The notes under the pieces were generated by a model. It saw only the letters and a list, made by a program, of their open reading frames with translations, did not search any database and was not told where the DNA came from. 64,000 nucleotides of DNA, taken from assembly GCF_009649075.1 (NCBI RefSeq), contig NZ_CP045737.1, positions 1,860,001-1,924,000 on the forward strand. Reading direction: 5' to 3'. The stretch is from Aeromicrobium yanjiei. GTDB taxonomy: Bacteria > Actinomycetota > Actinomycetes > Propionibacteriales > Nocardioidaceae. Positions 36,875 through 45,192 of this stretch are shown here, in pieces. Each line of letters begins with the position of its first letter. The first letter of the stretch is position 1. Position numbers and translations under genes: made by a program.

Positions 36875-37614
36875 ACGATCTGTTCTCACTGGAAGGCAAG
36901 GTCGCCCTGGTCACCGGCGGAAGCCGAGGACTCGGTCGAGAGATGGTTCTCGCCTTCGCGAAGGCCGGCGCAGACGTCGTGATCACGAGTCGCAAGGTCG
37001 AGGCGTGCGAAGAGCTGGCCACCGAGGTCCGGGCCATGGGACGGCGCGCACTGCCGGTGGGCTGCCACGTCGGCAGATGGGACGAGATCGACGCGCTCAT
37101 CGAGCTCGCGTACGCGGAGTTCGGCAAGATCGACATCTTGGTCAACAATGCCGGCATGTCGCCTCTCGCGCCGTCGTCCGAGGAGACCAGCGAGGAGCTC
37201 TTCGACAAGGTCATCGGCGTGAACTTCAAGGGCCCGTTCCGTCTCGGCGCCGTCATCGGCCGGCGGATGGCCGAAGGCGGGGGCGGCTCGATCATCAACG
37301 TGTCGTCGAGCGGCGCATTCATGCCACAACCCAGATTCGGTCCCTACTCGGGCGCCAAGGCCGGGCTCAACGCCTTGACGTCGGTCTTCGCCCGTGAGTA
37401 CGGGCCCACGGTGCGCGTCAACACGATCTCGGCCGGTCCGTTCCTGACCGATATCTCAAAGGCATGGACCGAGGAGTCGCGGCAGGCGACGCGCAGTGCG
37501 ATCGGCCACCCGGGCCGGCCCGAGGAGATCGTCACCACGGCGCTCTATCTCGCGAGCGATGCGTCCAGCTACACGACCGACTCGCTCATTCGCGTCGACG
37601 GCGGCCTGTACTGA
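36871..37614 (+). CDS. SDR family oxidoreductase
   Basis: The 247-residue classical SDR has TGGSRGLG (15-22), NNAG (92-95), Ser146, Tyr159 and Lys163, and a C-terminal RVDGG. The GTG start overlaps the ACAD stop (GTGA), so translation is coupled. In the proposed 4-hydroxyacyl-CoA route it could reduce a 4-keto group to 4-hydroxy, as LvaD does, or oxidise the resulting 3-hydroxyacyl-CoA. Its substrate is not shown by the sequence. Confidence 0.88.
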   Translation: MNDLFSLEGKVALVTGGSRGLGREMVLAFAKAGADVVITSRKVEACEELATEVRAMGRRALPVGCHVGRWDEIDALIELAYAEFGKIDILVNNAGMSPLAPSSEETSEELFDKVIGVNFKGPFRLGAVIGRRMAEGGGGSIINVSSSGAFMPQPRFGPYSGAKAGLNALTSVFAREYGPTVRVNTISAGPFLTDISKAWTEESRQATRSAIGHPGRPEEIVTTALYLASDASSYTTDSLIRVDGGLY

Positions 37615-37615
37615 C

Positions 37616-38377
37616 GTGACCGGATCCCTCACCGACCGGAAGGTCATCATCACGGGCGGCGGCAGCGGCATGGGGGCTGCGCTGACACGCGCATTCCCGG
37701 CGCTCGGTGCCGATGTCGTCTCCCTGGACATCGATGAGGAGTCCGGCAGGCTGACGGCTCGCGAGTCCGATGCCTCGTTCGTCCGCTGCGATGTGTCGAG
37801 CAAGGAGTCCGGCGACGAGGCCTTCGCCGCGGCCGTGAAGCTTCTCGGCGGACTCGACGTGCTGATCCACGCAGCCGGTATCGCTCCCGCGAGTCCTGCC
37901 GCGGAGACCGATGTGGCGGTGTGGAACCAGGTGATGGCGGTCAATGCCACCGGCACCTTCCTGACGAACGTGGCAGCCTTCGCTCACCTCCGGGATTCCG
38001 GTGGCAGGATCATCAACTTCGCGTCGGGCGCGGGGGTCAAGGGATATCCGCTCAAGGCCGCTTACGCGGCCAGCAAGGGGGCCTCGCTCGCCTGGATGCG
38101 CTCGATCGCGGTCGAGTGGGCACCCTTCGGCATCACGGTCAATGCGATCGCACCAGCGATCTGGACGCCCATGTACGACCGCACCCGCGCATCCATGTCA
38201 CCCGAGGCGCTGCTCCAGCACGACCAGACCATGTCGAGAACCGTCCCGCTCGGCGGCAAGCTGGGTGACGCCGTGACCGATCTCGTGCCCGTGCTCGAGT
38301 TCCTCGCGGGCGACGGTGCCCGATTCATGACGGGGCAGGTCTTCCCTGTCGACGGCGGCCTGCTGATGATGCGGTAG
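37616..38377 (+). CDS. SDR family oxidoreductase
   Basis: The 253-residue SDR starts at a GTG one base after the preceding stop. It has TGGGSGMG (13-20), HAAG (85-88), Ser137, Tyr150 and Lys154 (YAASK) and a C-terminal VDGGLLMM. HAAG instead of NNAG and the FMTGQVFPVDGG end are close to the SDR at 30209. It is the third gene of the ACAD10/11-like operon; two different SDRs in one operon suggests one reduction and one oxidation step, or two stereochemistries. Confidence 0.87.
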   Translation: MTGSLTDRKVIITGGGSGMGAALTRAFPALGADVVSLDIDEESGRLTARESDASFVRCDVSSKESGDEAFAAAVKLLGGLDVLIHAAGIAPASPAAETDVAVWNQVMAVNATGTFLTNVAAFAHLRDSGGRIINFASGAGVKGYPLKAAYAASKGASLAWMRSIAVEWAPFGITVNAIAPAIWTPMYDRTRASMSPEALLQHDQTMSRTVPLGGKLGDAVTDLVPVLEFLAGDGARFMTGQVFPVDGGLLMMR

Positions 38378-38390
38378 GCGCATGAAGCGT

Positions 38391-39146
38391 TCAGATCGAG
38401 AGGGGCATCCCGCCGCTCACCCTGAACGTCTCGCCCGTGATGAAGCTCGAGTCGTCCGAGCACAGGTAGAGCATCATCGTGACGATGTCGTCGATCTCCC
38501 CGAGGCGGGGTATCAGCTGCTTGCCGTGAACGATCGAGTCGACGAGCTCCTGCGGCAGGTCGGCGATCGCATTCGCGGTGCGGATGAGCCCCGGCGAGAT
38601 CGCATTGCAGCGGATGCCCGAGGCCGCAAGCTCGTGGGCGAACGCGATCGTCAAGCCTCTCACGGCCAGTTTCGAGACGCCGTAGGGAGATGTCGAGCCG
38701 TTGCTCGCCATGGAGGCGATGTTGACGACGCGACCGCCGCCGCGCTCCTTCATCGCCGCGGCGGCCGCGACCGTGCAGTTGACGACGCCCATCACGTTGA
38801 CGTCGAACAGAGCGCGTACATCGGCTCGGTCCAGCACCGAGAACGGCTGGTTGTACTTGGTCAGGTGCAGGCCCGCATTGTTGATGAGGATGTCGATGCC
38901 GCCGTGCTCGGCCACGGTGGTCGCGATCGCCGCCTCGACCTGGCTCTCATCAGCCACATCGCACGTCACCGCGAGGGCGTCGATGCCCTCAGCCCGCAGC
39001 GCGGCGGCCGTCTCCTGAGCGACCGCCTCATCGAGGTCGGCCAGGACGACCGCCGCACCTTCGCGGCCCAGGGCCTCCGCGAAGGCCCGCCCGAATCCCA
39101 TCGCGCCGCCCGTGATGAAGGCGACCTGGCCTGCAAAGCGGGTCAT
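38391..39146 (-). CDS. SDR family oxidoreductase
   Basis: The 251-residue SDR has TGGAMGFG (12-19), NNAG (89-92), Ser145, Tyr155 and Lys159, and ends VSGGMPLSI. It starts one base after the LLM stop and is the last gene of the leftward operon LLM (40719), isochorismatase-like (40084), LLM (39148), SDR. It converges with the SDR ending at 38377. A role in oxidising or reducing the product of the LLM oxidoreductases is likely from context only. Confidence 0.87.
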   Translation of the reverse strand: MTRFAGQVAFITGGAMGFGRAFAEALGREGAAVVLADLDEAVAQETAAALRAEGIDALAVTCDVADESQVEAAIATTVAEHGGIDILINNAGLHLTKYNQPFSVLDRADVRALFDVNVMGVVNCTVAAAAAMKERGGGRVVNIASMASNGSTSPYGVSKLAVRGLTIAFAHELAASGIRCNAISPGLIRTANAIADLPQELVDSIVHGKQLIPRLGEIDDIVTMMLYLCSDDSSFITGETFRVSGGMPLSI

Positions 39147-39147
39147 C

Positions 39148-40059
39148 TCACAGCAGCCCGAAGGTCTCCGCGTAGCTCTGCAGGGCGTCGACCGTCTGGG
39201 CGACGCTCTCCCCAGGAGGCTGCAGGACGAACGAGTCGACACCGGCCTCCGCGAGCCGGCCGAGGTGGTCTCGGTGCTCCTCCACGCTGCCGGGGCTCCT
39301 CAGGTACCTGCACTCAGGCGTCTGCACCTGGATCTGGATCGTCGTGCCATCACCCTGCTCGGCAACGGCCAGCTCGCGCACCTCGGCGACCCGCGCGGCG
39401 AGAGCCTCGATCGTCGCGAGCGCCGGGGTGCGGCTGGTCCGGGCGACCTCGGCGCTGACCATCAGGGGACTCCAGCCCTGGTTGCGCGCGGCTCTGCGAC
39501 GCGCCAGTCCGCTGTTGCCGCCGATCATGATGGGGGGCCCACCGGGCTGCACCGGACCGGGAACCGAAGCGACTCCCCTGCCCTCGAAGTGCTTGCCCTT
39601 GTGGCTGAACGGCACCTCGGCCCAGAGCCCCCGCATGACCTCGATCGACTCGTCGAACAACTCATTGCGGTTGTCCATGTCGACGTTCAGCGCGAGGAAC
39701 TCCGAGCGGAGATAGCCGGCTCCCGCGACGATCGACGCCCGACCAGCCGAGAGCCGGTCCAGCGTCGCGAACGCCTTCGCCGCGACGAAGGGATTGTGAT
39801 ACGGCAGGACCACGAGATACGTCATCAGCCGGATGCGCTGCGTGACGGCTGCGCAGAACGACAGCGACGAGAACAGATCGAGAGACTCGTGTCCGCCGGC
39901 GTCGAGCCACTTCTTCGACGGTGCCGGGTGCTCGGTGAACGCGATCGCGTCGTAGCCCCCGGCCTCGACCGCGCGAGCGATCTCGGTCATCCCCTCGGGG
40001 CCCACGAGAGCGGGGTCGTAACCGGGCGCACTGACGGGATACTCAACCGTGAACTTCAT
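39148..40059 (-). CDS. LLM-class F420-dependent oxidoreductase (TIGR03619-like)
   Basis: The 303-residue luciferase-like protein matches the Rv2161c-like F420 family as I recall it: AIAFTEHPAPSKKW, LMTYLVVLPYHNPFVAAK, TLDRLSAGR and VAGAGYLRSEF (about 55-140). F420 or FMN is expected as the flavin-type cofactor. GAGGAG precedes the ATG. It lies third in a four-gene operon with a second LLM enzyme and an isochorismatase-fold protein; two LLM proteins in one operon suggests consecutive redox or ring-modifying steps. Confidence 0.86.
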   Translation of the reverse strand: MKFTVEYPVSAPGYDPALVGPEGMTEIARAVEAGGYDAIAFTEHPAPSKKWLDAGGHESLDLFSSLSFCAAVTQRIRLMTYLVVLPYHNPFVAAKAFATLDRLSAGRASIVAGAGYLRSEFLALNVDMDNRNELFDESIEVMRGLWAEVPFSHKGKHFEGRGVASVPGPVQPGGPPIMIGGNSGLARRRAARNQGWSPLMVSAEVARTSRTPALATIEALAARVAEVRELAVAEQGDGTTIQIQVQTPECRYLRSPGSVEEHRDHLGRLAEAGVDSFVLQPPGESVAQTVDALQSYAETFGLL

Positions 40060-40083
40060 GCATTCTCCTCGAGGGCTCAGGTG

Positions 40084-40716
40084 TCAGGACTGCTGTGCAG
40101 CGCGGCCGAGCACGTCGAGCACATCGCTCGTCGTGGTGACCGTGGCCAGGAGCGGGAGCGTGTGCCGGACCTGCCAGTCGTGCGACTCCGTCGACGAGCC
40201 CGCGATGCAGTCCTCAGGGACGACGACGCGAAATCCGCGGTTGATCGCCTCGAGGCTGGCACCGGGGATGCCGACGTCGGTCGAGACTCCAGCGAGGATC
40301 ACGGTCTCGATGCGCTGATGGCGCAGGTAGGCCTCCAGCTCGGTGCCATGGAACGGCGTCAGTCCATGTACCCGCCGGATGCGGATGTCGCTGTCGTGCG
40401 GCGTCAGGTCCGGATGGATCTCGGTTGCCGGCTTGCCGGCCACGATCCCACCCTTCTTGACCAGACCCCCGAGCAACAGGCAGGAGGCGTCGGTGCCCAC
40501 GTAGTCCGGACGGGGCTCGATCGTCGAGTGGAAGACCGGCATGCCCCGCTCACGGCAGGCGGCGGCGACCGCGGCGATGTTCTCCACGACACCACGGCTC
40601 TTCGCATGCGCGGCCAGAGGCGCATTCGTGGCGATGTCCGGGTTGATCATCCCGTTCTGGCATTCGTGCATGACGAACGCGATGCGCTCACCCTTGTCGA
40701 GACTACGCACACTCAT
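40084..40716 (-). CDS. Isochorismatase-fold protein lacking the Asp-Lys-Cys triad
   Basis: The 210-residue protein has the isochorismatase/cysteine-hydrolase fold: FVMHECQNGM (14-23), FHGTELEAYL and GVSTDVGIPGASLEA (143-157). In nicotinamidase-like enzymes these positions hold Asp, Lys and Cys. Here Glu18 replaces Asp, Val116 or His117 sits near the Lys position, and Gly149 replaces Cys. It should not use the normal thioester mechanism. I recall actinobacterial relatives with the same loss, so this may be a distinct subfamily. It lies between two LLM genes, two bases after the first. Confidence 0.83.
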   Translation of the reverse strand: MSVRSLDKGERIAFVMHECQNGMINPDIATNAPLAAHAKSRGVVENIAAVAAACRERGMPVFHSTIEPRPDYVGTDASCLLLGGLVKKGGIVAGKPATEIHPDLTPHDSDIRIRRVHGLTPFHGTELEAYLRHQRIETVILAGVSTDVGIPGASLEAINRGFRVVVPEDCIAGSSTESHDWQVRHTLPLLATVTTTSDVLDVLGRAAQQS

Positions 40717-40718
40717 GG

Positions 40719-41732
40719 TCAACCCTTCGTCGATTCTGACATCGTCTTGATGAGCCCCAGACTTGCTCGGGCATACGCCTCGCGGCGCCGGTGGCCCACG
40801 AGGAAGGATGGCGAAGCCAGGTAGGCGACGTCCGCCGCCAAGGAGTCGCCGCGACTCTTGAGCGTGGACAGAGCGTCTGCGGTGCTGCCGCACACGGCGA
40901 TCGCGTCGAGCATCTGATCGGTCACGGCTCGGGCCATGCCGTCGGTGTCGCCCGATGCGAAGGCGTTGCGGATCGTCTCGACCTGCGACTGCCAGCCGTG
41001 GTGCTCAACGTACGGATCGTAGGTCTTGACCGTGAGGTAGAACGCCACCATGCGGCGGGCGTCCTCGACCGCGCGCTCCGGATCGTCGTCGTTGACGGCC
41101 GTGATGACCCAGCCGTGCTCGACCGCCTTCACATCGCGCTCGGACTGGTTGGCGCCGCGCACCATCGCCGGCCGGACGATCTCGTCCCACCAGCTGCTGG
41201 TGAAGAGGCCGTGCCCGATGACTCCGTCGCCGACCCGCGCGGAAGCCGCGGCCATGCGCTTGTTGAATCCGGCCAGCAGCACCGGGGCATCGATCCGGCC
41301 GAGCACCGGCGCGCCGACCTTGGCGTTGATCTTGAAGTACTCACCGTCGTACACGACAGGCTCGCCGTTCTCGGCGTGCAACCAGGCCCTGACAGCGCCG
41401 ATCAGATCGCTCATCCTCTCGACGGGGCGATCTGCCTCGACGCCGAACCAGTCCCGGTTGATCGTGTAGGCGCCCGAGCCCAGGCCCAGGAACAGCCGGC
41501 CGGGTGCGATCTTCCACATCGAACGGATGGCTGCGGCGTGCGCGTACGGTGTGCGCGCGAAGGCGTACGCGATGCCTGGCCCCACGGTCGCGCGCTGCGT
41601 CCCCGCCACCATCTCTGCCAGTGTCGAGTAGGCCTCGTGATCGACGAACTCACCGCTGCAGAAGTAGGAGACCCCCGCTTCTTCGGCTTCGCGGGCAACG
41701 TCTGCTCCGGGCCATGGCAAGCCAAACTGCAT
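40719..41732 (-). CDS. LLM-class F420-dependent oxidoreductase
   Basis: The 337-residue luciferase-like TIM barrel has FCSGEFVDHEAYSTLAEM, GPGIAYAFARTPYAHA, SMWKIAPGRLFLGLGSG (about 70-87) and VGDGVIGHGLFTS, a usual LLM pattern. F420 use is a family inference. It leads the four-gene leftward operon, with GAGGTG seven bases ahead of its ATG and an AT-rich TATAGTATAAA stretch about 30 bases upstream. Its order with isochorismatase-like and SDR genes is not one I recognise from a described pathway. Confidence 0.86.
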   Translation of the reverse strand: MQFGLPWPGADVAREAEEAGVSYFCSGEFVDHEAYSTLAEMVAGTQRATVGPGIAYAFARTPYAHAAAIRSMWKIAPGRLFLGLGSGAYTINRDWFGVEADRPVERMSDLIGAVRAWLHAENGEPVVYDGEYFKINAKVGAPVLGRIDAPVLLAGFNKRMAAASARVGDGVIGHGLFTSSWWDEIVRPAMVRGANQSERDVKAVEHGWVITAVNDDDPERAVEDARRMVAFYLTVKTYDPYVEHHGWQSQVETIRNAFASGDTDGMARAVTDQMLDAIAVCGSTADALSTLKSRGDSLAADVAYLASPSFLVGHRRREAYARASLGLIKTMSESTKG

Positions 41733-41805
41733 GTCGACACCTCTTCAATCGTTTAGACTTTTATACTATATGGCCGGGCGCGCAGTCCAGCGATGGACGG
41801 CCACG
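41733..41805. promoter_or_regulatory. Promoter gap of the LLM operon
   Basis: AT-rich sequence (about 41751-41771) with, on the minus strand, TATAGTATAAAAG as a likely -10 zone. ATACTATAT at 41763-41771 is repeated at 43808-43816, upstream of the FAS1-like dehydratase. Confidence 0.45.
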
Positions 41806-42507
41806 TCAAGACGTGAAGCGAGCTCGCCACCTCTCGAGATCCTGCGGCGAGGCGCCGTGATCGACGAGCCAGGAGCTCGCGCCCCCCGGCCAGTCCATGA
41901 ATCGGGCGACGACGTGTCGGATCGCATCCTCGGGCGCGAGCAGCCATGCGGCGGGGATGTCGGGGCGGCCGGGCAGTGGAACCTTGCCCTTGCGCTTCCA
42001 GCGCGTCCGCAGCGACTCCATGTTGTCCGCTGTGACCACATAGTCCGCGACCACCGCCTCGGGCTCGACATCGGCCGCCAGCAGCAATGCAGCAACCGCG
42101 ATCCCGGTGCGGTCCTTGCCGGCCGCGCAATGGATCAGCAGAGGCCCGTCCGCCTGTGCGGCCACGGCCAGGACCCCCGCGATCCGCTCGGGGACCGAAT
42201 CGAGGATGTCGGCGTAGAGGCCCGCCAGATGAGGTGATCGTTGCGAGGTCGGCGCAGCCGCGTCATGCAAGGGGTGGTGATGCAGACGCGTCTCGCCGGT
42301 CCATGCGTGTCCGATGACATCCCGTTCAGCCTGGGAGCGCAGGTCCAGGACGGCTGCGGGCGGCCAGATCGGGACGTGGTCCGGATGTTCGTCATCGGGA
42401 TATGGGGCGTCGCTGCGGTAGAGGACGCCCGCCTCCGTGACTCCCCCGCCGACGACCGGCAGGCCGCCCAGGTCGCGCAGGTTGACCAGCCCCTCGACGA
42501 CCGTCAT
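41806..42507 (-). CDS. PtpB-like tyrosine / dual-specificity phosphatase
   Basis: The 233-residue phosphatase has the P-loop HCAAGKDRTG (126-135) with nucleophile Cys127 and Arg133, as in MptpB, which acts on phosphotyrosine and phosphoinositides. The N-terminus VNLRDLGGLP is also typical. No signal peptide is seen, so it is cytoplasmic or exported by an unseen route. It overlaps the ACAD stop (ATGA), an odd pairing: a phosphatase translationally coupled to acyl-CoA oxidation, possibly acting on a small phosphorylated intermediate. Confidence 0.87.
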   Translation of the reverse strand: MTVVEGLVNLRDLGGLPVVGGGVTEAGVLYRSDAPYPDDEHPDHVPIWPPAAVLDLRSQAERDVIGHAWTGETRLHHHPLHDAAAPTSQRSPHLAGLYADILDSVPERIAGVLAVAAQADGPLLIHCAAGKDRTGIAVAALLLAADVEPEAVVADYVVTADNMESLRTRWKRKGKVPLPGRPDIPAAWLLAPEDAIRHVVARFMDWPGGASSWLVDHGASPQDLERWRARFTS

Positions 42508-43673
42508 CGCCCGATCTCGTTGAACGGCACGTCCTTGTCGACCCGCGGCTCGGGCGGCAGCCCCAGCACGCGCTCCCCCAAGATGTTGCGCATGACCTCA
42601 GATGTCCCGCCCTCGATCGTGTTGGCCTGCGACCTCAGGAAGCCATAGCGCACGTCGCGCCTGGCCCCGTCGGCACCTCCGCTCATCTCATAGGTCTCGG
42701 GGTACAGGGCGCCGGCCGGGCCGAGCAGTTCGACGCAGAACTCGTACACGTCCTGATTCAGCTCACCCGCCAAGAGCTTGGCCGTGGAGCCCTCCGGACC
42801 CGCAGTGCCACCGGCTTTCGCGAGCTCACGCGCACGCACGTTCGTCAGGCGAAGCACCTCCGAGCGCACCCACAGACCCATCAGACGATCCTTCAGCTGC
42901 TCCGGTCGGCCCGCCTCCTGCCACAGTGCAACGGCTTCGCCGATCGGCCCTTGGCCGCGCGGAGTCATCCGGCCGCCGATCGCGACTCGCTCGTTCATGA
43001 GTGTCGTGATGGCGACCTTCCAGCCTTCGCCGACCGCCCCGAGCCGAGACGAGTCGGGGATCCGAAGCTCGGTGAAGAAGACCTCGTTGAACTCCGCATC
43101 GCCGGTCGCCTGGCGGAGAGGGCGCACCTCGACTCCGGGAGCATGCATGTCGATGAAGAAGTACGTCAGCCCCGCATGTTTGGGCACCGTCGGATCCGTG
43201 CGGGCCAGCAGCAGGCCCCATGTCGCCCGATGCGCCAAGCTGGTCCAGACCTTCTGGCCTGTGACAACCCACTCATCGCCGTCGCGGACCGCTCGCGTCG
43301 AGAGCCCGGCGACGTCCGAGCCGGCAGACGGCTCACTGAACAGCTGGCACCAGACCTCTTCTCCCGTCAGGAGCGGGCGCAGCTTCTGGTCCAGATCGTC
43401 CGGAGCGGCAAAGGCCAACAGCGTGGGAGCGGCCATGCCATAGCCGATCGGATTGACCGTGAACGGGTGCGGCGCGCCCGCATCGCTCAGGGTTCGGTCG
43501 ATCAGCGACTGCAGCTCCTGAGGTGCGCCGAGACCTCCGCGCCCTTCGGGGTACGACACCCAAGCGAGCCCCAGGTCGAACTGCGCACCGAGGAAGTCAC
43601 GCACGTCCGTGCTGGCTGGAGGATGCCCGCTCAGCAGGGTCTCGAGGCGTTGTCTGACCAGTTCTTCGAGCAT
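42504..43673 (-). CDS. Acyl-CoA dehydrogenase (FadE large-subunit type)
   Basis: The 389-residue ACAD has LFSEPAGSDVAG-type spelling around the FAD loop (FSEPSAGSDVAGL), WVVTGQKVWTSLAH, ERVAIGG and a C-terminal TIEGGTSEVMRN with Glu354 at the usual base position. It belongs with the subunits at 57393 and 59916, all with LWCQLFSEP or KIWCQGYSEP plus VxGQKVWT. ATG 43673 is used; a longer frame upstream runs into the promoter. It overlaps the phosphatase gene that follows. Its likely partner subunit is not adjacent. Confidence 0.9.
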   Translation of the reverse strand: MLEELVRQRLETLLSGHPPASTDVRDFLGAQFDLGLAWVSYPEGRGGLGAPQELQSLIDRTLSDAGAPHPFTVNPIGYGMAAPTLLAFAAPDDLDQKLRPLLTGEEVWCQLFSEPSAGSDVAGLSTRAVRDGDEWVVTGQKVWTSLAHRATWGLLLARTDPTVPKHAGLTYFFIDMHAPGVEVRPLRQATGDAEFNEVFFTELRIPDSSRLGAVGEGWKVAITTLMNERVAIGGRMTPRGQGPIGEAVALWQEAGRPEQLKDRLMGLWVRSEVLRLTNVRARELAKAGGTAGPEGSTAKLLAGELNQDVYEFCVELLGPAGALYPETYEMSGGADGARRDVRYGFLRSQANTIEGGTSEVMRNILGERVLGLPPEPRVDKDVPFNEIGR

Positions 43674-43850
43674 TGGGGCACTCTTGTCGTCGATCAATAG
43701 ATGAATGAGTAAACTATCACGTTGCTCTGGCGCCGCATGGGCGCGAGAGGGGTCAATTCGCAACGCGGACAGAAAGTACGTCAAGCAGTACAATCATCTG
43801 CCGGTTAATACTATATTGTGCGAAGAAGCCCTGGAGCATCGAGGAAAGAA
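43674..43850. promoter_or_regulatory. Divergent promoter region with two motif copies
   Basis: This 177-base gap holds TAGATGAATGAGT (43698-43710, also at 25302-25314) near the ACAD start, and AATA-CTA-TATT (43807-43817) near the dehydratase start. TGAATGAGTAAACTATCA (43702-43719) matches 13 of 16 fixed positions of the Bacillus FadR box as I recall it. It probably regulates both genes. Confidence 0.5.
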
Positions 43851-45116
43851 GTGGTCACAGTGAGCAGCACCGACACACCCCCCAAGGAAGCCGCCTTCGG
43901 CGTACTGACGGAGGCCGCCCTCGAGCGCTCGCGTCAGCGCCTCGGCATCCCCCAGCCTTTGCACAACCCGCCCCACAACTTCCAGGTCACGTGGGACGGT
44001 TCTCGCCACTTCGCCTTCGGCTACGGTGACGACAATCCGCTGTACTGCGACCCGGACTATGCGGCGGCCACCCGTTGGGGCGGACTCATCGCGCCGCCGA
44101 CCTTCCTCTACACGATGGGCCAGGACGCTGCCCCCAAGCCCGACCCCGAGACCAAGGCGCTGTTGAAGGGCGATCCCTTCGCGGGACTCGGCTCGTACCA
44201 GGCCGTCATGGAGTTCGAGTGGTGGCAGCCGCTGCGCGAGGGCGACCGGTGCCATGTCCTCGCCGCCCAGGTCGGCGTGCAGGAGAAGAAGAGCAGCTTC
44301 GGAGGCCGCACGGCCCACGTCACGAACGACTACCTCTACACGAACGGCGAGGGCGAGATGCACGCGGTGCGTCGCGGCACCTGGATCAACGCGGAGCGCC
44401 ACACGTCCAAGGAACGCGCCAAGGAGAAGCTGGAGCTCAAGCCCTACACGGACGAAGAGCTTGCCGAGATCGACGCCTTGTATGAGGCCGAGACCCGGCG
44501 CGGCGCGGAGACCCGATACTGGGAGGACGTGGAGATCGGCGAGGAGCTCCAGCCGCGGGCCAAGGGCCCGCTCAAGACCACCGATGTCGTGGTCTGGCAC
44601 CTCGGCTGGGGAATGCAGCTCACCCCGCCCGGATCGTTCAAGCTCTCGTACAACATCCGCAAGAAGGCCCCCGGCCTGTATCCCAAGAATGCGCTCAATG
44701 TGCCCGACACCGTCCAGCGTCTGCACTGGGAGCCCCTGCGGGCCCAGGAGCTCGGCCTCCCCACGTCGTACGACTACGGCGGAATGCGGGAGACCTGGCT
44801 CGTCCATGCCCTGACCGACTGGATGGGCGATGACGGCTGGCTCTGGAAGCTGCGCTGCGAGCACCGGAAGTTCAACTACATCGGTGACACCACGATCGTT
44901 CGTGGGAAGGTGATCGACAAGGTCCAGGTCGACGGCCGCAACGAGGTGCACGTCGAGGTGAGCTGCCACAACCAGCGCGGCGAAGTCACCACCCCGGGCA
45001 CTGCAGTCGTCCTGCTCCCGACGAGGGACCAGGCCGTTGAGCTGCCCAAGCCGCCCGCGGCGACCCTGGACGGAATGGTCCAGCACGAGCTCGAGAAGTT
45101 CAGCGTCACCAAGTAG
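43851..45116 (+). CDS. FAS1-like / MaoC-type double hot-dog dehydratase
   Basis: The 421-residue paralogue of the protein at 10972 has YGDDNPLYCDPDYA and RWGGLIAPPTFLY in the first hot-dog, and HLGWGMQLTPPG plus YDYGGMRETWLVHALTDWMGDDGW in the second. It probably hydrates or dehydrates a CoA-linked substrate. GTG 43851 is chosen from GAGGAAA just upstream. It leads the rightward unit dehydratase, SDR, unknown 356-residue protein, with a hairpin after it. Confidence 0.85.
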   Translation: MVTVSSTDTPPKEAAFGVLTEAALERSRQRLGIPQPLHNPPHNFQVTWDGSRHFAFGYGDDNPLYCDPDYAAATRWGGLIAPPTFLYTMGQDAAPKPDPETKALLKGDPFAGLGSYQAVMEFEWWQPLREGDRCHVLAAQVGVQEKKSSFGGRTAHVTNDYLYTNGEGEMHAVRRGTWINAERHTSKERAKEKLELKPYTDEELAEIDALYEAETRRGAETRYWEDVEIGEELQPRAKGPLKTTDVVVWHLGWGMQLTPPGSFKLSYNIRKKAPGLYPKNALNVPDTVQRLHWEPLRAQELGLPTSYDYGGMRETWLVHALTDWMGDDGWLWKLRCEHRKFNYIGDTTIVRGKVIDKVQVDGRNEVHVEVSCHNQRGEVTTPGTAVVLLPTRDQAVELPKPPAATLDGMVQHELEKFSVTK

Positions 45117-45124
45117 GTCCGGCA

Positions 45125-45166
45125 ACAGCGCCGCGGACACACCGACGCGTCCGTCCGCGGCGCTGT
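45125..45166. terminator. Hairpin between dehydratase and SDR genes
   Basis: ACAGCGCCGCGGAC and its perfect complement form a 14-bp stem with a 14-base loop, eight bases after the dehydratase stop and followed by CCCGTCCCCTTTC. It probably attenuates read-through into the next two genes rather than ending the unit, since an AAGGAG and ATG follow closely. Confidence 0.6.
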
Positions 45167-45192
45167 CCCGTCCCCTTTCGAAGGAGCATCCC

